From: Psychrobacillus sp. OK032
GTDB taxonomy: Bacteria > Bacillota > Bacilli > Bacillales_A > Planococcaceae
Length of the DNA stretch: 64,000 bases
NCBI RefSeq assembly: GCF_900111345.1
Contig: NZ_FOGY01000006.1
Location: forward strand, 62,001-126,000
Reading direction: 5' to 3'
Part shown: positions 7,569 to 14,322 of the stretch, piece after piece
Layout: the number at the start of each line of letters is the position of its first letter
Numbering within the stretch: the stretch's first letter is position 1
Position numbers and translations under genes: made by a program
The notes under the pieces: model-generated
The model's database searches: none
The model's input: the letters and a program-made list of their open reading frames with translations, nothing else
What the model was told of the DNA's origin: nothing

Positions 7569-8612
7569 TCAATTGAATGCTTTTTGCTCATCGCTCACTA
7601 AGTTAAATTCTTTAATATTTTCCACAAAAACAGGCAGTTCTTTTGTTTCTTCTGATTTTTTTACAAGGGTACAGACCAAATCATTATAAGGGGTTGGGAT
7701 GTTTTTCTCTCTTCCTTTTTTCGAAACGTGACCATTAATAAAATCAATTTCTGATTTTATACCTTTCTCTAAATCTTGTAACATACTAGCTTTGAGGTTT
7801 GCGTGAGGTCCCCAGACTTCTTCGTAAAATGCTATTTTTTCAGAGATGTCTTCTTGCTTTTCCAACTCTAAAAACTCAAAGTCTTTCCCTTGCATTTCAA
7901 CTAGTCGAACATTATTTGCTCGAGCTACTTTAATCGTTTCGTCAGCAATGTTTGCCAAACTTCTCATTGCATCTTGGTTATATAATACTTCCCCGAACGT
8001 GCATCCTAATGCTGCAGACATACCACTAAAGGTGGCATTCATTAACAGCTTAGACCATTTCATTCCATTAATATTAGTAATAATTTCGCAATAACCAACC
8101 GTTTCTAAAATGTCTTTGATCGTTTTTAATCTTTCGGTGATTTCTCCGGTAAGTTCCCCAATATCAAAAGCATATTTCTTTACTACTTCTAGTTCCGTTG
8201 TTAGCTCGGATATCCCAGGTCCTATCCAAGTAGCCCCAAAGCCAACTACGCCACCAATCGTTCTTTGCTTTCCAACAATAGCAGCAACGTTTTCTTCAGG
8301 TATTCCGTTTTGCAATGTACACACCACACTGTCGTCATGTAAAAAAGGAAGTATGGATTCCAATGAATCTTTTGTATAAACTTGCTTTGTAAGAAGGAAT
8401 ATCACATCATATTTTCCAGTTAAATCGTTTGGATGTTTAGCTTTTACAGGAATTGTCTCATCTAAAAATCCTGTTATTTTTGCACCATTTTGATTTAGTC
8501 CATCTACATTTTGTTGATTAATATCGATTAAATCAACATCATATCCCCCTTTAGTGATAAGTGCACCGATAATTGTCCCTAGTGAACCTACTCCTAATAC
8601 GCCTATTTTCAT
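7569..8612 (-). CDS. Ketopantoate reductase (PanE/ApbA)-family dehydrogenase
   Basis: 347-residue NAD(P)-dependent reductase with the N-terminal nucleotide motif GVLGVGSLGTIIGA (residues 4-17), the TLQNGIPEE segment typical of 2-dehydropantoate 2-reductases, and the C-terminal NGHVSKKGREKNIPTPYND region with the conserved Asn and Asp. Pantothenate synthesis is unlikely as its job here, because it lies 6 bases after a BKACE gene and before a GntP permease. By analogy with the opposite operon it probably interconverts a hydroxy acid and the keto acid used by the BKACE enzyme. Start supported by AAGGGGTG. Substrate unknown. Many PanE paralogues in catabolic operons act on other substrates. Confidence 0.85.
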   Translation of the reverse strand: MKIGVLGVGSLGTIIGALITKGGYDVDLIDINQQNVDGLNQNGAKITGFLDETIPVKAKHPNDLTGKYDVIFLLTKQVYTKDSLESILPFLHDDSVVCTLQNGIPEENVAAIVGKQRTIGGVVGFGATWIGPGISELTTELEVVKKYAFDIGELTGEITERLKTIKDILETVGYCEIITNINGMKWSKLLMNATFSGMSAALGCTFGEVLYNQDAMRSLANIADETIKVARANNVRLVEMQGKDFEFLELEKQEDISEKIAFYEEVWGPHANLKASMLQDLEKGIKSEIDFINGHVSKKGREKNIPTPYNDLVCTLVKKSEETKELPVFVENIKEFNLVSDEQKAFN

Positions 8613-8618
8613 AAATAG

Positions 8619-9449
8619 TCACCCCTTAACTAGTTTTTTGGATAGTTGTAAAATTTTTCTTGCCTCATCTGGTGTAGCAACTTCTCTTCCTAGAATGCCA
8701 GCTAACTCTACTATTCTTTTTACAAATTGAGCATTAGTAGTAGCTAACTCTCCTTTTCGATAGTACACACTATCTTCCATTCCTACTCGAACATGACCGC
8801 CTAAAAGTATACTCATCGTATTAATGGTTAATTGATCTTTACTAGCACCTATTGCTGACCATGTTGAATCCATCGGGATGCTATCCGCTAAAAACATTAG
8901 ATTTTTAGGGGTAGCCGCCATGCCACCATGGACACCTAATACAAATTGAAAATGAAATGGTTCTTCCAATAAACCTTTTTTCGCAATTCTTAAAGCATTA
9001 TCTATCATCCCGACATCAAAAATCTCAATTTCTGGTTTTATTTGGCGTTCTTTTATAACAGTCGCCAATGCATCTAAAAAAACAGGTGTATTATGAAAAA
9101 CGTCTTGTCCAAAGTTCATCGTACCTGCATCAAATGTAGCCATTTCGGGGTTTAGCTCGCAAACTCTTAATCTAGCTTCATCATCATTGCCCAAGCCTCC
9201 AGCAGTTGTTAAGTTCAAAATAATATCACACTTATCCTGAACTCGATCAATTACCTCTTTATATGTGTCTAAATCAAGGGTATTATCTCCTTTGTAATCC
9301 CTAACATGGATATGGGCAATGGCTGCCCCTTCTTTCCACGATTCATAAACTGAATCTGCAATCTCTTTTGGAGATAACGGCACATATGGTGTATGCTCTC
9401 TAGTAGTTTGTGCTCCTGTTGGTGCTACTGTAATGATTAACTTTTCCAT
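8619..9449 (-). CDS. BKACE family beta-keto acid cleavage enzyme (copy 2)
   Basis: 276-residue second BKACE enzyme, clearly paralogous to the protein at 2838-3662. The putative zinc ligands His46 and His48 (AHIHVRD) and Glu225, plus Arg221 and Asp226, are conserved. I start at the ATG at 9449, 7 bases after AGGAG; an adjacent upstream GTG is possible. The pocket region differs from copy 1 (GVHGGMAATPK against GAPGGTAATVE; AIGASKDQL against AFGIGQGHL), which suggests a different side chain on the keto acid. First gene of the minus-strand operon, behind a near-perfect sigma-54 promoter. Product assignment (acetoacetate plus acyl-CoA) is from the family. Confidence 0.9.
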   Translation of the reverse strand: MEKLIITVAPTGAQTTREHTPYVPLSPKEIADSVYESWKEGAAIAHIHVRDYKGDNTLDLDTYKEVIDRVQDKCDIILNLTTAGGLGNDDEARLRVCELNPEMATFDAGTMNFGQDVFHNTPVFLDALATVIKERQIKPEIEIFDVGMIDNALRIAKKGLLEEPFHFQFVLGVHGGMAATPKNLMFLADSIPMDSTWSAIGASKDQLTINTMSILLGGHVRVGMEDSVYYRKGELATTNAQFVKRIVELAGILGREVATPDEARKILQLSKKLVKG

Positions 9450-9495
9450 CACTTTTCTCCTCGCATTCTATAAATTTGTTATTCACTTTATATAA

Positions 9496-9512
9496 TGCAA
9501 TTTCTGTGCCAA
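9496..9512 (-). promoter_or_regulatory. Sigma-54 (-24/-12) promoter of the second operon
   Basis: Minus-strand TTGGCACAGAAATTGCA is an exact match to the sigma-54 consensus. Predicted start is near 9485, about 36 bases before the ATG of BKACE copy 2. Confidence 0.87.
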
Positions 9513-9562
9513 ACATAAAAAGGGCTATATCAACGGGTTTTTATCTTGGTTTAAAGTAAGGT

Positions 9563-9578
9563 GATGAAAATATTCATC
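9563..9578 (-). promoter_or_regulatory. Activator palindrome GATGA-N6-TCATC
   Basis: Perfect copy of the 16-bp palindrome found three times before the opposing operon. Its centre is about 85 bp from the predicted start, the same distance as the nearest site at 2720-2735. The matched geometry strengthens the case for an enhancer site. Confidence 0.65.
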
Positions 9579-9600
9579 GTTTTTTATGGTGATTCAAAAT

Positions 9601-9616
9601 GATTCGATCATTCATC
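9601..9616 (-). promoter_or_regulatory. Partial second activator site
   Basis: The right arm TCATC is exact and the left arm is GATTC instead of GATGA, with the same six-base spacing. It lies 38 bp from the perfect site, at about -123. Weak on its own, supported by its neighbour. Confidence 0.35.
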
Positions 9617-9621
9617 GGTTT

Positions 9622-9670
9622 ATAAGTGATTAAAAAAGGAATCGCATTGATTCCTTTATTAATCACTTAT
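9622..9670 (-). terminator. Terminator of the activator gene, overlapping its stop codon
   Basis: A core stem AAAGGAATC / GATTCCTTT with a 5-base loop is followed on the minus strand by TTTTTT. Outer arms ATAAGTGATTAA and TTAATCACTTAT extend the stem to over 20 bp and include the last codons of the regulator gene. Confidence 0.85.
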
Positions 9671-11020
9671 ATGAATACCTAATTTTTTTGCCTTTTTTAC
9701 TACTGAGGATTGGCTAATTTTTAAGACTACAGCCGCTTTTCTTGTACTGCCATAATCTTTTAATGCCTTTTCTATAATCTTTCGTTCTACTGTTTCGACA
9801 ATCTCTTTAAGACTGAGTTCACTAGTTGATGTTTCTGTACTTTCTGGCTCCATATTTAATATTTTTCTCGAGAATTCCGCGTTAATTTTATTATGTTTTT
9901 CTGATGTAATTACTAAGCGTTCAACTACATTTTGCAACTCTCGTATGTTTCCTGGCCATTTGTACATTTTGAACACTTCATATACTTCACGTTCAAACAA
10001 TACTTGTTTTCCATACTTCGTGTTATAAATGTGCAAATAATGTTTCGTTAATAATTCAATATCTGAAAATCGATCTCGAAGGGGAGGGATATGAATAGGA
10101 AATACATTTAACCTGTAATATAAGTCTTCCCTGAATTTTCCCTTTTTCACTAGTTCATATAAATCACAATTGGTCGCAGCAAGAATTCTAACATCAAATT
10201 TAATCGGTTTCGTTCCGCCAACACGGGTAACCTCTTTTTCTTGGATGATTCTTAAGAGTTTTGATTGTAATTCAATGGGCATCTCCCCGATTTCATCTAA
10301 GAGTAATGTGCCCTTGTCCGCCAATTCGAACATACCAATTTTCCCTTTACTAGATGCTCCAGTGAAAGAGCCGGCTTCGTATCCAAACAATTCTGCTTCT
10401 AGTAGATTAGCGGGGATCGCTGCACAATTGACTTTTATAAAAGGTTTGTCATGTCTATTGCTAGTTACATAAATTTCATTTCCTATAACTTCTTTACCTA
10501 CTCCTGTTTCTCCCGTTATAAGGACAGTTACATCCAAATTGGCTACTTGATGAACCAGTTCAATAATAGGTTGAATTTCATCGCTATTTCCTATTAACTT
10601 ATTATTTATTTGCAAATTCCTCAGATGTTCTATTTCGTTTTGAGATGCAACAAGTTTCTTTTGCATATCCAATAAATCCGACATATCCCGATTAATAACG
10701 ACGACCTTTTTTAGAGTTCCGTCCTGATCTAAAATAGGTGATCCTGATAACAATACTTTTACCCCTGTACGGATTTCTGCCATCGCGTTAATTGGTTTTT
10801 TTGTTTTAATAATGTCAGGTGTGATAGCATTTTTATATAAACCTTCCTCCATGAGATCATTTACATACTTACCTATTACTAGGTCTGGTGACAATCCGGT
10901 TATTCTGCTATAAGACTTGTTGACATATAAAGTCTTTCCTTTTTCATCAGCGATATAAATCCCATCGTATAATTCATCACAAATTTTTTTATAATCGATA
11001 GCTTCAATTAATGCGTCCAA
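9659..11020 (-). CDS. Sigma-54-dependent activator (PAS, AAA+, Fis-type HTH)
   Basis: 453-residue bacterial enhancer-binding protein. A PAS-like sensor domain covers about residues 10-115, a linker helix follows, then the AAA+ domain (about 143-375) with Walker A GETGVGKE at 170-177, Walker B LLLDE at 239-243 and the arginine-finger region FREDLYYRLN. The C-terminal Fis/TyrR-like helix-turn-helix is GSTRKAAVVLKISQSSV. The sigma-54 contact loop reads GSFTGA (217-222) rather than the usual GAFTGA. TTG start at 11020 after AAAGGAGC; an out-of-frame ATG-TAA lies between. It should bind the GATGA-N6-TCATC sites and activate both BKACE operons, probably on sensing a pathway metabolite in the PAS domain. 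The ligand is unknown. Confidence 0.92.
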   Translation of the reverse strand: MDALIEAIDYKKICDELYDGIYIADEKGKTLYVNKSYSRITGLSPDLVIGKYVNDLMEEGLYKNAITPDIIKTKKPINAMAEIRTGVKVLLSGSPILDQDGTLKKVVVINRDMSDLLDMQKKLVASQNEIEHLRNLQINNKLIGNSDEIQPIIELVHQVANLDVTVLITGETGVGKEVIGNEIYVTSNRHDKPFIKVNCAAIPANLLEAELFGYEAGSFTGASSKGKIGMFELADKGTLLLDEIGEMPIELQSKLLRIIQEKEVTRVGGTKPIKFDVRILAATNCDLYELVKKGKFREDLYYRLNVFPIHIPPLRDRFSDIELLTKHYLHIYNTKYGKQVLFEREVYEVFKMYKWPGNIRELQNVVERLVITSEKHNKINAEFSRKILNMEPESTETSTSELSLKEIVETVERKIIEKALKDYGSTRKAAVVLKISQSSVVKKAKKLGIHISD

Positions 11021-11151
11021 TTTTACATAAGCTCCTTTAATACTCGAGTAACTAATTATCTAAAGTTCCATCAAACTTTATTTATATTCATATTACTATA
11101 CTTTTCTATATTTTCAGTGAAATAAAAGTAAATGAGCAAAGCGATAATAAA

Positions 11152-11184
11152 AAACCTCCTGATTATTTAGTAATCGGGAGGTTT
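11152..11184 (-). terminator. Terminator of the rRNA methyltransferase gene
   Basis: A 14-bp stem (AAACCTCC... arms with one G-T pair, 5-base loop) is followed on the minus strand by TTTTTTATTATC. It lies 63 bases after the methyltransferase stop. Confidence 0.85.
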
Positions 11185-11246
11185 GGCAATATATTCATTA
11201 TTTCATTTCAACTAAAAATTTAAATTTGTACTAAACACAATTTCTG

Positions 11247-12437
11247 CTATTTAGCTCTAACAAACAATACCTTCAAATAATTACCCTCTTTAAAAAGCGG
11301 AGAAGTTCTAAAATCATTAGGAAGTGAAAATTCTTCTTCAATAGTGTACTTACGATTACTTTCTTTGAATGCCTTTTCTACAAAGGCTTTAAACTTTTTC
11401 ATCCCAAATGTAGCATTGTTAGTAGATGCAACGATGACTCCGTTCTTTTCTGTAATAGCAATAGCATCTTTCAGTAGGTTCGTGTAGTCTTTTGCAGAAC
11501 TAAATGTATACTTCTTTGATCGTGCAAAGCTCGGTGGATCGAGGATCACTACATCAAATGATAACTCTTTCCGTTTAGCATATTTAAAATAATCAAATAC
11601 GTCCATCACAATAATATCTTGTTTCCCCGCATCGATCCCATTTACCTCAAATTGCTCCGTTGTTTTGCTTAAGCTACGTTTTGCTAGATCAACACTTGTC
11701 GTTTTCGTTGCGCCACCTGCAGCAGCAAAAATAGAAAATGCACCTGTATAGGAAAAAGTATTTAAAACCGTTTTTCCTTTAGAATAAGCATCACGAATCT
11801 TCTTACGAACGTCACGTTGGTCTAAAAATACACCGACCATTGCTCCATCGTTCAAGTAAATGGCAAAGTTTTGTCCACTTTCCTTCACGATTAGTGGAAA
11901 CTCTCCACGTTCGCCTTTTACAAAATCATCGTCCTCTAAATATTGACCTTTCGTATCGAAACGTTTCTTCTCATAAATCCCTTTATAACTAACAGAAGCT
12001 TCCAGTCCAGCTAAGATCATTTCTTTAAAGGAGTAAATCCCTTCACTATACCAGCTTAATAAATAAAATCCTTCAAAATAATCAATCGTTAAGCCGCCAA
12101 TTCCATCACCTTCTCCATTAAATACTCGGAAAGCGGTTGTATCGCTACTATTAAAATAATCCTCACGATATTTAATTGCAGCTGCGATTTTCTTCTGGAA
12201 AAAATGCGTATCAATTGGTTCGTTTTCATTTTTCGTTAAAAGCCATCCGATTCCTTTATTTTGCTTTCCTACATACCCTTTAGCAACAAACTTGCCAGCA
12301 GTATTGCGCAGTTTTAAAATCGCTCCTTCAGGTAAAGAGTCCATTTCGTGGAAGCCGTCTTTTAGTAAAATAGGAACTCCTTTTTGTAGGTCTTGCGCTA
12401 GAGAATCTATAATTTTTATATCTATTTCTTTATGCAT
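11247..12437 (-). CDS. RlmI-like class I rRNA methyltransferase
   Basis: 396-residue S-adenosylmethionine-dependent methyltransferase of the RlmI/YwbD type that modifies 23S rRNA cytosine in known members. The N-terminal 75 residues resemble a PUA-like RNA-binding domain (LPEGAILKLRNTAGKFVAKG), a central domain follows (FRVFNGEGDGIGGLTIDYF), and the Rossmann methyltransferase domain has VLNTFSYTGAFSIFAAAGGA as the SAM-binding segment and VILDPPSFARSK as the catalytic DPPSF motif. It lacks a recognisable second catalytic cysteine of the C5-methyltransferases in this view, so target base is not certain. Single gene with its own terminator, divergent from the ArsR gene. Confidence 0.87.
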   Translation of the reverse strand: MHKEIDIKIIDSLAQDLQKGVPILLKDGFHEMDSLPEGAILKLRNTAGKFVAKGYVGKQNKGIGWLLTKNENEPIDTHFFQKKIAAAIKYREDYFNSSDTTAFRVFNGEGDGIGGLTIDYFEGFYLLSWYSEGIYSFKEMILAGLEASVSYKGIYEKKRFDTKGQYLEDDDFVKGERGEFPLIVKESGQNFAIYLNDGAMVGVFLDQRDVRKKIRDAYSKGKTVLNTFSYTGAFSIFAAAGGATKTTSVDLAKRSLSKTTEQFEVNGIDAGKQDIIVMDVFDYFKYAKRKELSFDVVILDPPSFARSKKYTFSSAKDYTNLLKDAIAITEKNGVIVASTNNATFGMKKFKAFVEKAFKESNRKYTIEEEFSLPNDFRTSPLFKEGNYLKVLFVRAK

Positions 12438-12613
12438 GATATCGTCATCCTTAAGTTCGTTTTGTTTATTATCCCATATGAAGCCATATTAAAAAAGAAA
12501 TGCGTTAAATTAAATGGATAACACTTATCGAACTTCCTGTGGTTATCTCTTATAACAATGGCCAAAGATGGAAGGGAATTAATAAGGATAGGGGAAGGAA
12601 TAGTTTCACAAAT

Positions 12614-12639
12614 TATATTTAACTATATAGTTGAATATA
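12614..12639 (+). promoter_or_regulatory. 26-bp palindromic operator before the ArsR gene
   Basis: TATATT-TAACTATATAGTTG-AATATA is symmetrical except for one pair. A second, looser copy (TATATTTAACTAC, positions 12654-12666 onward) runs into the start codon. The likely ligand is the ArsR-type protein itself (autorepression). Confidence 0.6.
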
Positions 12640-12659
12640 CATTGGTAATCAGTTATATT
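12631..12659 (+). promoter_or_regulatory. Promoter giving a probably leaderless ArsR transcript
   Basis: TTGAAT (12631-12636), a 17-base spacer and TATATT (12654-12659) form a sigma-A promoter whose expected start, 7-8 bases downstream, coincides with the ATG at 12667. No ribosome-binding sequence precedes that ATG. Both promoter hexamers sit in the operator palindromes. Confidence 0.5.
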
Positions 12660-12666
12660 TAACTAC

Positions 12667-13008
12667 ATGGTTAATCAAAATGAAGAGAATTTAAATGAAA
12701 TATTCCATGCATTAGCGAATGAAACAAGAAGAGACATAGTTCGTATGATGGCTCTGAATGAAAGGACGGTTTCTGAACTAGCGGAGCCGTTTGATATGTC
12801 CCTGGCTGCTATTTCAAAGCATATAAAAGTTTTGGAAAAAGCAAATTTAGTCGAGCGGATAATAAACGGAAGAACGCATATATGTCGCTTAAAGACAGAG
12901 TCATTATCTCAAGCGACCGAATGGCTTAACTTTTATGAGAAATTTTGGAGCAAACGTTTTGATCTTCTTGAAAGTGAGCTAATGAAGGCGAAAAGGAAAG
13001 AAAATTAA
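12667..13008 (+). CDS. ArsR-family helix-turn-helix regulator
   Basis: 113-residue winged-helix repressor. The ArsR core is clear: FHALANETRRDIVRMM (about residues 13-28), recognition region VSELAEPFDMSLAAISKHIKVLEKANLV (35-62) and the wing RIINGRTHICRL. No cysteine metal-binding pair is seen in the recognition helix, so it is of the non-metal type that regulates SRPBCC/AHSA1 genes in Bacillales. The downstream SRPBCC gene starts 19 bases later, supporting one operon. It probably represses its own promoter through the palindromes at 12614-12639 and 12654 onward. The ATG has no Shine-Dalgarno sequence, consistent with leaderless initiation. Confidence 0.9.
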   Translation: MVNQNEENLNEIFHALANETRRDIVRMMALNERTVSELAEPFDMSLAAISKHIKVLEKANLVERIINGRTHICRLKTESLSQATEWLNFYEKFWSKRFDLLESELMKAKRKEN

Positions 13009-13027
13009 ATGGAAAAGGAGCAATAAT

Positions 13028-13528
13028 ATGAACAATTTATCCACAACGACTTTAACAATGAAAAGAGTATTCGACGTAGCACCAGAGCGAGTGTTTGACG
13101 CATGGTTGAATCCTGAGATGATGAGAAAATGGTTTTTTACATTAGAGGGGACAAACAAGGTCGCACAAAACAGTCCTCAAGTAGGGGGGACTTGGGAAAT
13201 TGTAGATCACCGAGACGGTAAAGATTACCGAGCAATTGGGGAATATCTTGAAATAGATCCTCCTCAAAAATTAGTATTTACTTTTAAAATGCCTCAATTC
13301 AGTGATTTAGAGGATACAATCACAGTAGAGCTAAAAGAACTTCCTCAAGGATGCGAAATGACATTTTCACAAAATATTCACGTTGCTCATGAAGAAAATT
13401 GGACAGAATCTGATATTGAGAAAGCACTAGGAGAATATCACGATGGATCTGAACATGGTTGGAATTTAATGTTCATGGGACTGAAAGAATTAGTCGAAAC
13501 AGGTAAAGTTAGTTATACAGGCCAATAA
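13028..13528 (+). CDS. SRPBCC (AHSA1-like) domain protein
   Basis: 166-residue START-like fold protein of the AHSA1 family. The N-terminal MKRVFDVAPERVFDAWLNPEMMRKWF (from about residue 11) and the C-terminal HGWNLMFMGLKELVE are the family hallmarks; the barrel forms a hydrophobic ligand pocket. Such proteins are commonly paired with ArsR regulators, but their ligand is generally unknown. Ribosome site GGAAAAGGAG precedes the ATG. It forms a two-gene operon with the ArsR gene. No catalytic residues can be assigned. Confidence 0.87.
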   Translation: MNNLSTTTLTMKRVFDVAPERVFDAWLNPEMMRKWFFTLEGTNKVAQNSPQVGGTWEIVDHRDGKDYRAIGEYLEIDPPQKLVFTFKMPQFSDLEDTITVELKELPQGCEMTFSQNIHVAHEENWTESDIEKALGEYHDGSEHGWNLMFMGLKELVETGKVSYTGQ

Positions 13529-13744
13529 TCTAGTTAAAGCCTCCGGTGGAATTTATCGAGCGAGCTCAGGCTTACGTGAGACAGGTCATTTAGCTTTTGT
13601 CGCAAGGATGCAACATTCTTTGGCTAACTTCCTTACCTGATCTGGAAGCATTGTTTTCTGCGACGAGCTCGCGAAGGAGCAATAACTTCTGCGGAGCTGA
13701 ACAAAGTGAGGCTCCAAGCAAATACGCCGAGGCGTAATTAATTT
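13529..13744. repeat. Dispersed intergenic repeat, family B (copy 1)
   Basis: GC-rich non-coding block with GCGACGAGCTCGCG, CTTCTGCGG and TACGCCGAGGCGTAATT modules that recur, rearranged, at about 47807-48015 and 58141-58215. ORFs crossing it are spurious. The function is unknown. Confidence 0.6.
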
Positions 13745-13780
13745 AAAGCCGCATTTTCTACCTGGAAAATGCGGCTTTTT
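13745..13780 (+). terminator. Strong terminator
   Basis: A 14-bp perfect stem (AAAGCCGCATTTTC / GAAAATGCGGCTTT) with a 6-base loop ends in TTTTT. It closes the ArsR/SRPBCC transcript after the repeat block. Confidence 0.9.
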
Positions 13781-13902
13781 ATTATTAAGAATATCAAAGG
13801 GAATATTGTAAAGAAGACTAGTTGGATATACTTTCACCTCCTCCTAATAGAATTGTTTATGGTACAATATACAATACATATGTACGAGGAAGGAAGTTCG
13901 TT

Positions 13903-14130
13903 GTGAAAAAGTCGAAAGTTGTTATTCCGATTATGGTCGTAGTTGCAGTACTAGCTACATGGATGCTGAAAGACCATACGGACGTACCAATGCTCAATAA
14001 GATCATTATTACAATAGGTGCTTGTATAATATCGGGAGGACTTGGTTACCTATTATTAGGATCTGATGTTCAAAAAGTTGACCCGAAACCAAATCAGCAA
14101 CATACAAACAAAAAGGGAAGCAGAAAGTAA
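13903..14130 (+). CDS. Small two-helix membrane protein, unknown function
   Basis: 75-residue protein with two hydrophobic segments (about residues 4-20 and 32-50) and a charged, lysine-rich C-terminal tail (PKPNQQHTNKKGSRK). I use the GTG at 13903 because GAGGAAGGAAG precedes it at good distance; the longer frame from 13822 has no ribosome site and would carry an implausible N-terminal extension. Preceded by a likely -10 (TACAAT). I do not recognise a named family. It stands alone between two terminators, so context gives no functional clue. Confidence 0.7.
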   Translation: MKKSKVVIPIMVVVAVLATWMLKDHTDVPMLNKIIITIGACIISGGLGYLLLGSDVQKVDPKPNQQHTNKKGSRK

Positions 14131-14148
14131 TCTGTTTTCCTTTTTTCT
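14111..14148 (+). terminator. Terminator overlapping the small membrane protein stop
   Basis: Imperfect stem AAGGGAAGCAGA / TCTGTTTTCCTT around the stop codon, followed by TTTTTTC. Confidence 0.65.
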
Positions 14149-14322
14149 AAGCTATGGTAGATGTAATAGTTGTTTTTGACACATTTACTTGATTGTAGTA
14201 ATGTGCGATGACTCCAGCGGGAAAAGCGTGTCCAGGTGAACGACTGCTAAAGAGCGTCTGCCGATAATGGAAATGAAAGATATAGCTAGGATCTTTTTCT
14301 AAAATAGACAGGAGGTACGAGA

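Noticed and set aside
7569-8612. Pantothenate-pathway panE
   Set aside because: The fold matches, but the operon context (BKACE, GntP permease, sigma-54 promoter) argues against vitamin synthesis.
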